Source: Prostheceraeus crozeri
Taxonomy: Eukaryota; Platyhelminthes; Polycladida; Euryleptidae
NCBI GenBank assembly: GCA_907163375.1
Contig: CAJQUW010008996.1
Location: 5,001 to 69,000, forward strand
Direction of reading: 5' to 3'
Length of the DNA: 64,000 nucleotides
Below are positions 57,881 through 64,000 of this stretch, in pieces. The notes below the pieces were generated by a model, which did no database searches, was not told the origin of the DNA, and saw only the letters and a program-made list of their open reading frames with translations. Position 1 is the first letter of the stretch. Each line of letters opens with the position of its first letter. A program made the position numbers and the translations under genes.

Positions 57881-58573
57881 TTAATAGTCTGAGAACATGT
57901 ATTTCCTTGGAGGAGCTGTTTTACGTTTTCCTTTTACCAGTTTTAGTGGCGATGTAGATCTACGTCGAGTTCTTCCTCTTGTTTGCTTAGTGAGTGTGGG
58001 AGGGGATGTAGCAGGTGACGTCTTAAACCAATTTGTTGGCATTTTCATCGCCTGAAGCATTGGAGTAGTAGCCACTGTTGAATCAAGTTCTTTCAATGTC
58101 TCATTATTTAAAGCAAATTTTGGCACATTATGCTTTTTCAATAGTTTAAGAAAGTATGACCAACCAGGTGGAACATAGCCCTGACGGCGCTTTCTACGTG
58201 TCGCATACTGAATCAAGTCTTCATAACGTGAAGCATCAATCACTTTATTTTCATCTGTAATGATTTCTCCTCTATCATTTACATTGAGATGGGGTTCAAT
58301 ACTGTTGAAAAGAGATATGGCATGTGCGCGAGATGCTAAAGGTGTAGCAGTCGATACAGAGTCACGCATCTTATTCTTCAAGTTTTTCAATTGCTCAACA
58401 GTTTCCGATTGTAATAATACAGCACGATGTGGATCTTTGATGTGAACATTTTGCTGATAATCTATTTCTTTCCTATACATTTGATTTGCAAGAGGTTGCT
58501 TTACTTGCTGCATGGCAGTCAATTGTACATATTCATCCTGAGGAATAACAATCATGCGAGAATAAGAACTCAT
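57881..58573 (-). CDS. Conserved Polinton protein of unknown function (230 residues)
   Basis: The N-terminus is RMIVIPQDEYVQL, followed by a long helical, coiled-coil-like part (about residues 40-75). A central IQYATRRKRRQGYVPPGW, then FLKLLKKHNVPKFALNNET, follows, and a very basic Ser/Thr/Pro/Arg-rich tail ends the protein. Similar proteins are a regular companion of the ATPase in animal Polintons as far as I recall, but no function is established. The stop of the upstream ATPase gene overlaps its ATG by 4 nt (ATGA), so it is probably co-expressed. A virion or DNA-packaging role is possible. Confidence 0.7.
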   Translation of the reverse strand: MSSYSRMIVIPQDEYVQLTAMQQVKQPLANQMYRKEIDYQQNVHIKDPHRAVLLQSETVEQLKNLKNKMRDSVSTATPLASRAHAISLFNSIEPHLNVNDRGEIITDENKVIDASRYEDLIQYATRRKRRQGYVPPGWSYFLKLLKKHNVPKFALNNETLKELDSTVATTPMLQAMKMPTNWFKTSPATSPPTLTKQTRGRTRRRSTSPLKLVKGKRKTAPPRKYMFSDY

Positions 58574-59235
58574 AGTTTGTAGATAATCATGGGAGTTTTC
58601 AAAATATCACTTCGAAATCTAAATTCTTCCGGACACTCTTGCGTAAAGTCAATGAATAAGTAACCGTATGGTTTTTCAGTAGCTGCTTGAAAAATTTCAA
58701 TTAAGGCTTTTGATCCTCTGGGTGCAACTTGTCGCGCTAAAATTTCAAATTGACTTTTATCTCGCGGATTCTTGAAAATAGCATAATAGTGTGTATTCAG
58801 GTTTCGTGTACGAGCTTCTTTTCCATCAGGAAACAAATTTTGTGTAATATAGATGATAAAACACCTTTTATGGTGTGCTGCGCGAGTGAACATATCTGTA
58901 ACATCTTTTGAATTCTTACTTTCTTTTAATAAATCATCCAATACAACAACATCATTAGACTGAAGTTTATCCACTGGAATAATTCCTTCATGTCGAATAA
59001 AGTTGCGACTTTGCAATTCCTGAAACAGCGACGGTTGATAAATACCATAACACCAAATCACTCGATTGATAGGTTCCTTAAACAACTCCCTTCTTTTATC
59101 CAATAAATTCAGCGTGAAAACAGTTTTACCTGCATGAGATGGACCTGATACAGTCAGAACTTTATCACATTGAAGTCTGAAATCCATTTTATTACTTTGA
59201 GACTCAACATTTGCATAATTAACGCTTAGAGCCAA
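58570..59235 (-). CDS. Genome-packaging ATPase (FtsK/HerA, A32-like)
   Basis: 221 residues from the ATG at 59235, or 205 if the ATG at 59187 (MDFRLQCDK) is used. The latter sits 23 nt after a TGCAAA motif and would not overlap the upstream core gene. Walker A is GPSHAGKT at residues 31-38 and Walker B is VVVLDD at 96-101; a downstream YITQNLF resembles the sensor segment. The size and motifs are those of Polinton and adenovirus-like packaging ATPases that drive DNA into preformed capsids. The downstream gene starts at its stop in an ATGA overlap. No break is seen. Confidence 0.92.
   Translation of the reverse strand: MALSVNYANVESQSNKMDFRLQCDKVLTVSGPSHAGKTVFTLNLLDKRRELFKEPINRVIWCYGIYQPSLFQELQSRNFIRHEGIIPVDKLQSNDVVVLDDLLKESKNSKDVTDMFTRAAHHKRCFIIYITQNLFPDGKEARTRNLNTHYYAIFKNPRDKSQFEILARQVAPRGSKALIEIFQAATEKPYGYLFIDFTQECPEEFRFRSDILKTPMIIYKL
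59210..59216 (-). promoter_or_regulatory. TGCAAA-type late promoter motif, copy 4
   Basis: ATGCAAATG on the minus strand, inside the end of the core gene and the first codons of the longer ATPase frame, 23 nt before the ATG at 59187. This position favours the shorter ATPase start. Confidence 0.45.
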
Positions 59236-59575
59236 AGATATTTCCCAATAGGTTGCCCACGGCAGGAGCTATCATTGGAAGTATTGCTGAAAGGAAACCG
59301 CCCTTTTGTGTTAGAGTTTTCCTCTTTCTTTGAAGGGCGACTTTAGGATTGGAGATGAAACGCAATTTCGTAGCATATCGCTTAAGTAACTTTCGTTGTT
59401 TTGGCGCTAATTTCTTCGTCCTCGACTTCCTCACATGAGAAATAATTTCACAAATGAATTTATCGTTAGCATGTCGTATAGCATTGTATCGCTGATTTGC
59501 TTTCATTCGTCGGAGAGCTTGAATGGCTGAGGAAAACTTTTGACTTTTACGTTTCGTCATTTTACGTTTCGCCAT
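59219..59575 (-). CDS. Basic core-type protein with GG site and hydrophobic C-terminus
   Basis: 118 residues. The Lys/Arg-rich start (AKRKMTKRKSQKF) and helical middle (LRRMKANQRYNAIRHANDKF) are followed by basic RKSRTKKLAPKQRKLLKRY. A QKGG site comes before a hydrophobic amphipathic tail, FLSAILPMIAPAVGNLLGNI. A basic body followed by GG and a membrane-active tail resembles pX/pVI-like precursors of adenovirus-type virions, released by the viral protease. It overlaps the ATPase frame by 17 nt. The role is inferred. Confidence 0.75.
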   Translation of the reverse strand: MAKRKMTKRKSQKFSSAIQALRRMKANQRYNAIRHANDKFICEIISHVRKSRTKKLAPKQRKLLKRYATKLRFISNPKVALQRKRKTLTQKGGFLSAILPMIAPAVGNLLGNIFGSKR

Positions 59576-59614
59576 TTTCCGTGTTAGTCTTTGCTAAAAC
59601 CTATCTTTACCACA

Positions 59615-59621
59615 TTTGCAT
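59615..59621 (-). promoter_or_regulatory. TGCAAA-type late promoter motif, copy 5
   Basis: ATGCAAATG on the minus strand, 40 nt before the start at 59575. Confidence 0.5.
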
Positions 59622-59626
59622 AGGTA

Positions 59627-59956
59627 CTAACTATTGCGACATAAGTGACACTCGAAATGAGCAATGTCACAGTGGTTACATTGGCAAAGTTGAATGCAAT
59701 TACGTATGAAACAGCGTTGACAAAAAGCATGCTTACATCTCTTGAAGATGCGCTTTTCATTTCCATCCTTTCGCTTACATACATCGCAACACATAGTTTC
59801 ACCGTTACTGATGTCTATAGCAAGTCTTTTTGAAGATATGAATTTGCTAGCCTTTTCTAAATAATAGACGCATGTACAGAAGGAATATACTTCGAGAGTG
59901 AGCAGACATAGCTCGAAAACCAGTTGTGCTACAATCAAGTACCACTGCATTTTCAA
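59627..59956 (-). CDS. Membrane-anchored RING-like zinc-finger protein
   Basis: 109 residues. A hydrophobic segment at about 6-32 (LIVAQLVFELCLLTLEVYSF) could be a membrane anchor. A Cys/His cluster follows: CCDVCKRK, then RCKHAFCQRCF, then CQCNHC, ending HLCRNS. The CxxC, CxHxxCxxC and CxxC spacing fits a RING or RING-variant finger, usually an E3 ubiquitin ligase. Its stop side faces the core gene, and its ATG overlaps the stop of the upstream gene by 4 nt. A role in modulating host proteins is plausible but not shown. Confidence 0.65.
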   Translation of the reverse strand: MKMQWYLIVAQLVFELCLLTLEVYSFCTCVYYLEKASKFISSKRLAIDISNGETMCCDVCKRKDGNEKRIFKRCKHAFCQRCFIRNCIQLCQCNHCDIAHFECHLCRNS

Positions 59957-60363
59957 TTTTTCTTTATGGAAAGTTGAATGTGAATATCTGAAATCGCTTC
60001 AATCACTAGACTGCTACCATGATGGTTAAATGCGCTAAGACGTTCAGCAATTTTTATCATATGTCTTTTAAAAAATTCTTCGGGGTGATCTACCACTTCC
60101 ATTGAATAAGAAGCAAAATGGAAAGAGCGACTTTCCACCTCTTCCTTTCCAAAATGACTAAACTTAATTTTCGCAACTAATCGCGCCATGATAATGCTAT
60201 CAGAGAATGTATTCATTAACTCTAGAAATAGAGTGCTGGCATCATCGACCACTGCTTCGATGTCGGTCTCATCTTTATGAAAATTTATCACATAATCTTG
60301 AACAGCTCCTTTTAAACTTTGCCTATGAAAACGTAATGTTCCGCAGTCGTTTGAGAAAGACAT
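59953..60363 (-). CDS. Polinton protein sharing a domain with the polymerase N-terminus
   Basis: 136 residues. The C-terminal two thirds (MARLVAKIKFSHFG, then SMEVVDHPEEFF, then LSAFNHHGSSLVIEAI, then IHIQLS) align by eye with residues about 160-247 of the polymerase in this element (LIYLKIKYVKI, then ATEVVDYESW, then IDKFNERDSGLIFDGIES, then IKIS). Order and spacing are the same. The domain therefore occurs both fused to the polymerase and as a separate protein. Its function is unknown to me. The gene is packed between the RING-like gene (4 nt overlap) and the exonuclease-like gene. Confidence 0.65.
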   Translation of the reverse strand: MSFSNDCGTLRFHRQSLKGAVQDYVINFHKDETDIEAVVDDASTLFLELMNTFSDSIIMARLVAKIKFSHFGKEEVESRSFHFASYSMEVVDHPEEFFKRHMIKIAERLSAFNHHGSSLVIEAISDIHIQLSIKKN

Positions 60364-60450
60364 GATCGCCCTTTAACTAACCCATCCATTGCATGAAAAC
60401 AACAACTCTTCTCATAGTAACATTTATTGAATAACGGTAACAAGCATGCA

Positions 60451-60981
60451 TTATAAATCAATGGTTTGAAAGAGATAAAATAGATACAGCTGGTAACTAT
60501 CATACAGCGAGCAATGATAACCATACAGGACTTTGGCAGTGTTGAGGTAAGGAGGAAAGAAGCATTGGTTATGAACGTAGCTACTACAACGAACAGACAA
60601 AATAGGAACACACAAATCCTTAAAACGTTTCGTGACTTCATGATAATGTTGATTCACTCTACTATCCCAAGGCGGGAGCAAAATATCATCAATGATTAGA
60701 TTAGGAAATACTTTCCTCTCCTTACCAGGATTATTACAAAAGATGCGTATAACATTGAAAGCAGCTAACCATCGTTTAAAGTCAATAAGAAGAGCACTTT
60801 CACAAGAAAAGCCATAGTCTTGCAAATATTTCAGATTAAGTCCATGAATGTGTTTTCTCGCCCATTGATCAACATTGGGATCGCAGTTGGCATGTTGATG
60901 ATAGACACTAACAATCTGATATGTCCAATTGTTCATAGCAATAGCACTGAGCTCCTGTACAGGTTCACCCTCACAATCCAT
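60451..60981 (-). CDS. Exonuclease-like protein (DEDD-type signature)
   Basis: 176 residues. The protein opens with MDCEGEP, a D-x-E pair of the kind that starts exonuclease motif I, followed by strands (LSAIAMNNWTYQIVSVY). Then come a conserved-looking WARKHIHGLNLKYLQDYG, an acidic LLIDFKRWL, FPNLIIDDILLPPWDSRV (possible second and third acidic sites) and RFKDLCVPILSV. This is consistent with a DEDD 3'-5' exonuclease, but it is short and lacks an obvious final His/Asp pair, so the assignment is tentative. An AATAAA lies just beyond its stop on the minus strand (60428-60423). Confidence 0.5.
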   Translation of the reverse strand: MDCEGEPVQELSAIAMNNWTYQIVSVYHQHANCDPNVDQWARKHIHGLNLKYLQDYGFSCESALLIDFKRWLAAFNVIRIFCNNPGKERKVFPNLIIDDILLPPWDSRVNQHYHEVTKRFKDLCVPILSVRCSSYVHNQCFFPPYLNTAKVLYGYHCSLYDSYQLYLFYLFQTIDL

Positions 60982-61033
60982 AAAAATGATGATAGAAGCC
61001 TAAAACGGAAATTTACACATCTAAGGAAACGTT

Positions 61034-61282
61034 CTATAACATATTACAAAATGAAGAATTACATCGATGCTTTTCACGACAAAATACACAAATGATATGA
61101 TGGCAACGAAGAAGTAAAATGTATCTAATAAGACCACGTCTACGACACTCAAAGCACATAAGCGAATTGTCATAGGGTAGAGTTAGGAAAGGACTAGTAA
61201 TTCTCCTTCTTTGATTTGCGTTTTGATGTAGCATTCTTCTCCGACTTGCGCTTCGTACCACTGCTGTTAAGGATTTGATCAA
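61034..61282 (-). CDS. Small RING-like zinc-finger protein
   Basis: 82 residues with a basic N-terminal half (RSASRRRML, then NQRRRIT). The finger follows: MCFECRRRG, then LLRCHHIICVFCREKHRCNS, then FC. The CxxC and CxHxxCxxC spacing is RING-like and similar to the 59.6-60.0 kb protein. The first 89 nt overlap the end of the upstream gene in another frame; a later in-frame ATG (61237) would reduce the overlap. The function is not known; a second E3-like protein is possible. Confidence 0.55.
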   Translation of the reverse strand: MIKSLTAVVRSASRRRMLHQNANQRRRITSPFLTLPYDNSLMCFECRRRGLIRYILLLRCHHIICVFCREKHRCNSSFCNML

Positions 61283-61967
61283 TTATGTCGTCCACGTTGG
61301 GTGGTTTCGGAATATATAGGATGGATTCCATATGCATGGAGAGAGAGGCTATTTTATTATCCTTGTGTCGACCATAATATAGCCCATTCACTTTGAAAAG
61401 GATATCCCAAGTACCTTCTCCGAGCTCATCACATCTGATGGGTATTGAATGATCTCCATCCTTCTTATAGTAAGTACACCAATGTGATACCGGTAGGCAA
61501 ATGTGATTACCATCCCAAATCTTTCTATAGGGAGTATCCTTGTCATCTCTCGCCTTCCACTCTTGAGCAAGAGGAGTAGGAATGTCCATATTTAATGTCA
61601 CGTACTCCTCAATAATATCAAGTTGGTGGCGAATGTACGGACTCACGGGGATCAGTATGTAGTCCCCATACTGATTGTGCATTATCTTGACATCCGTGGA
61701 AGGGAGCATTCCCGTTTGGAGTACTACGCTATGATCATCATAACGCAAGGCTTGTTTAAATTTACGCTGTAGCAGTGTAGGATTATGTACCTTGGATGTT
61801 TCTTCCACTGGCCTCAGTTGTAGATGATCTGACCGTAGCGAACCTTGTAACGTTTGACCGCCATTTTGTCCTACTAGTGCAGCAGATGGAGTTTGCCTGA
61901 AAATGAAAAAAGATTGTATTAAGTTTACGTTCAAGGGAGGAGAGGGAGGGAAGTAGCGACTTACCAT
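61194..61967 (-). CDS. Right-end Polinton protein, unknown function, with a candidate first-codon intron
   Basis: The open frame has 257 residues if unspliced. Its ATG (61967-61965) is followed directly by GTAAGT, and a pyrimidine-rich TTTTCAG ends at 61897, a 68 nt candidate intron like that of the polymerase gene. Removing it would join the ATG to exon 2 in a different phase from the long frame, so either the intron is retained, the ATG is not the start, or an indel has occurred. The body has HNPTLLQRKFKQALRY, YILIPVSPYIRHQL and LPVSHWCTYYKKDG, no known domain, and a basic Lys/Ser-rich tail. A TATA box and the shared leader motif lie upstream, suggesting early expression. Confidence 0.65.
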   Translation of the reverse strand: MVSRYFPPSPPLNVNLIQSFFIFRQTPSAALVGQNGGQTLQGSLRSDHLQLRPVEETSKVHNPTLLQRKFKQALRYDDHSVVLQTGMLPSTDVKIMHNQYGDYILIPVSPYIRHQLDIIEEYVTLNMDIPTPLAQEWKARDDKDTPYRKIWDGNHICLPVSHWCTYYKKDGDHSIPIRCDELGEGTWDILFKVNGLYYGRHKDNKIASLSMHMESILYIPKPPNVDDIIDQILNSSGTKRKSEKNATSKRKSKKENY

Positions 61968-62009
61968 TTTAGTTGGATAATAGAACAGGGAACTAGAGAG
62001 AGAGAAAAT

Positions 62010-62034
62010 GTGCGTCCGTCACTCGTGTGATTCA
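62010..62034 (-). promoter_or_regulatory. Conserved 25 nt leader motif, right-end copy
   Basis: 22 of 25 bases equal the motif at 45756-45780. It is followed, as there, by a CT-rich stretch and then ATG-GTAAGT. Confidence 0.75.
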
Positions 62035-62067
62035 ACGATGGAATGATTCTCACTGTGGAAGGCTCGC

Positions 62068-62075
62068 TATTTATA
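62068..62075 (-). promoter_or_regulatory. TATA box of the right-end gene
   Basis: TATAAATA on the minus strand, 34 nt before the leader motif and about 100 nt before the start codon, the same layout as at the polymerase gene. Confidence 0.65.
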
Positions 62076-62124
62076 AAGAAATGCTTGATTCTCATTGGAT
62101 GATGATCCTCATTGGACAATAACA

Positions 62125-63235
62125 TCAAGCTGATTCCAAATGTGGCCTCCGTTTACCCATCCGAGCCTTCGTTTTGGTGCTACAGCCCAAAACGTCCCAA
62201 ATTCTAACTCTGTCGTTTTTCGCCAATGTCCCAAAATCTTAAATGGTGTCTCACATCTAAACGAAGACAGATAGGAACAAGCCGTTTCTTTCACTGAATT
62301 TGTCTCACTCTTAGCTTTCAAACGAGCTATCGCACGACAAAATCCGTCCACTGGAAGCCAAAATCGAAGCAAGCTGTCCAGAGGGGGGGGGGACGTCAGT
62401 GAAATTTCAGAATTTGATGAAAAATGTTTTGGTGACGGTCCCAGGTCGAAATTCCACACTTTGGAAAATTTTCAAAATTTTACCCATACAAAGTCACTCT
62501 GACACTTAGGATTTTTTCAGGTAAGCGAGCTCCGACCTAAAATCTTGTAACCGCTCTAACTTTTGAACGAAGACAGATAGGAACAAGCCGATTCTTTCAC
62601 TGAATTTGTCTCACTCTTAGCTTTCAAACGAGCTATCGCACGACAAAATCCGTCCACTGGAAGCCAAAATCGAAGCGAGCTGTCCAGAGGGGGGGGGGAC
62701 GTCAGCGAAAATTTTTTCTCTCCGATTGACTTGAAACTCACCATACCGATGCAGAATTTCACGCTGAATCCGAATCTGGCCTCCGTTTTCTCATCCGATG
62801 CTTCGTTTGGGCGCTACACACCAAAACGTCCCAAATTCTAACTCTGTTAAAATTTTGAAGAAAAATTTTTTCTCACCGATTGCCTTGAAACTCACCCTAC
62901 CGATGCAGAATTTCACGCTGAACACGAATCCGACCTCCGCTTTCTCATCCGACCACTCCTTCCACTCGAAACAACCCATTTTACAACCCAACATTCAGCA
63001 GATTGCAGCAAAAACATCACACACTATAGCCTCAAGACTAATCCTGGCGGTCGCCCAAGTCCACCACGACACTCTATCGTTCCAGAGGGGGGGGGTGGGG
63101 GACTCAGACCCGAAGCACCACGGCGGCCGACCACGACACTCTGCCGTGCCAGAGGGGGGGGGACTCAGCGATGGCGGCCATCTTGCGCTATCTGGTGTTT
63201 GTCACTTCCTTACTACTATCGTGCACGACACCTTT
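62125..63235. repeat. Polinton right terminal inverted repeat
   Basis: Inverse of 40167-41726, but with only two 306 bp modules (GACGTC at 62392 and 62698). It has an additional duplication of the segment around the GATGCAGAATTTCACGCTGA motif (62751 and 62903), which the left end has once at the matching place. Confidence 0.9.
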
Positions 63236-64000
63236 GCTCACCAAAGTTTTTACAGGAAGAAGAGGCCCATCTTGAGAATATCTTAATCAAGAATGGATAT
63301 CCCAGATGGTTTATCAAAAAACATTCTACCGACATGAATAAAGTTGCCTATGAAACAGTTCGGAAAAAGCCGATTATGGTATGTATGCCGTATTATGAAC
63401 CTCAAAGCAGTGTTTTGGCTCAACAGTTGTCTAAAGTGGTGAACAAGACCTATTTCCATCTCAAGACGTTTGTGACATTTTACACCAAACGCTTAGGTCC
63501 TGTCGCACCGAAGGATCCTGTGCCGCTTCCCTTCCAGAACACTCTTGTCTATGAATTTAGTTGCGCTTGCGGCGCAAGCTACATAGGGAAGTTGCAGAGG
63601 GCTCTTCAAGAACGGTTGAAAGATCACATCCCAAAATGGCTAGCGCAGAGTTCAAGCAGACCAAGATCGTCGAAACTGCCAGCATCCAGCTTCAACAGAC
63701 ACTTGCAGTTATGCCACCATCGAACATTAGCCTCAATCAACGATTTCAAATGTTTAAAAAAGTGCAGCAGTTCGTTTGATTTGTATGTAACTGAAGGACT
63801 GGCCATCAAGTGGTTCAAACCAGTGTTGTGTGTCCAAAAAGATTTTGTATTTCCAAGTACTTGTCTATAGCTTATTTTCTTCCTTTTCCTTCCATTATCT
63901 TATTCTTTGACTTAATTTTTTGGTTTAATGTGTCATTAAACAAGAACTGAAGATTCCTATTTCACACATTACATGACGTCGTCACCAAGCTTTCTATGTC
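63214..64000 (+). pseudogene. Penelope-like element copy 3, truncated (RT end and GIY-YIG), cut by window end
   Basis: From YYRARHLCSPKFLQEEE onward the frame is nearly identical to copy 2 at 38.3-38.95 kb, including the GIY-YIG-type YEFSCACGASYIG and the C-terminus at 63870. The following 130 nt of 3' flank also match. The N-terminal and RT catalytic parts are missing because the Polinton right end lies directly upstream. The open frame that starts at 63199 is a chimera whose first codons are Polinton TIR. Almost no divergence from copy 2 implies a recent common source. Confidence 0.88.

Larger units (their letters stand above)
40167..63235. mobile_element. Polinton/Maverick (adintovirus-like) element, about 23 kb
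   Basis: Long inverted ends enclose a gene set diagnostic of Polintons: family B DNA polymerase, retroviral-type integrase with chromodomain, FtsK/HerA-type packaging ATPase, adenain-like cysteine protease, a candidate double jelly-roll capsid protein and basic core-type proteins. Gene density is viral, with overlaps of 1, 4 and 17 nt. The element lies between unit/hairpin sequence on the left and a Penelope copy on the right. No matching target duplication is visible at the two ends. Frameshifts in the integrase, the TBP-like gene and one PC4-like copy indicate an inactive or decaying copy. Confidence 0.95.

Overview
The window is metazoan (probably invertebrate) nuclear DNA. The signs are spliceosomal introns, TATA promoters and AATAAA signals, one single-exon seven-transmembrane receptor, and a dense set of animal transposons (Ty3/gypsy, LINE, mariner, Penelope-like, Polinton). 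Nothing in the sequence fixes the species.

Layout. 1-2802 is a decayed Ty3/gypsy pol. 3205-3545 holds an alpha-tubulin pseudogene fragment. 4330-7967 is a LINE with two intact overlapping ORFs and an (ACT)n tail. 8035-9000 is a C-rich stretch of unknown origin. 9374-11182 is a mariner with 213-215 bp inverted ends and a broken transposase. 12822-13856 is the only convincing host gene, an orphan class A GPCR. 13857-19611 is almost empty apart from a 166 bp foldback element. 19612-35345 is a tandem array of a 1588-1589 bp unit with nine full copies. 35346-40166 is its degenerate edge, broken up by two Penelope-like (PLE) fragments.

40167-63235 is a 23 kb Polinton/Maverick (adintovirus-like) element with long inverted ends that contain a 305 bp tandem repeat, four copies on the left and two on the right. 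Its left part carries a zinc-finger/coiled-coil gene, small unknown genes and an intron-containing protein-primed-type DNA polymerase B. Its right part, mostly minus strand, carries two paralogous structural-type proteins, an adenain-like protease, the candidate major capsid protein, two basic core-type proteins, a frameshifted integrase, a packaging ATPase, two RING-type proteins and a stand-alone exonuclease-like protein. A third Penelope copy follows the right end and runs off the window.

The most unusual part is a plus-strand cassette at 53085-54343. It has two tandem paralogues of a small protein that may have a PC4-like fold, followed by a reading frame that looks like a two-repeat TATA-binding protein (TBP), split by one frameshift. 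Two promoter classes are visible. An early type has a TATA box, a shared 25 nt leader motif and an ATG followed directly by a GTAAGT intron; it occurs at the polymerase and at the gene at the opposite end. A second type has a TGCAAA motif 20-45 nt before structural-type genes, mostly without an obvious TATA box. Taken together this suggests, as inference only, that this Polinton carried its own transcription-factor set with temporal promoter classes. Frameshifts in the integrase, the TBP-like gene and one PC4-like copy indicate this copy is no longer intact.
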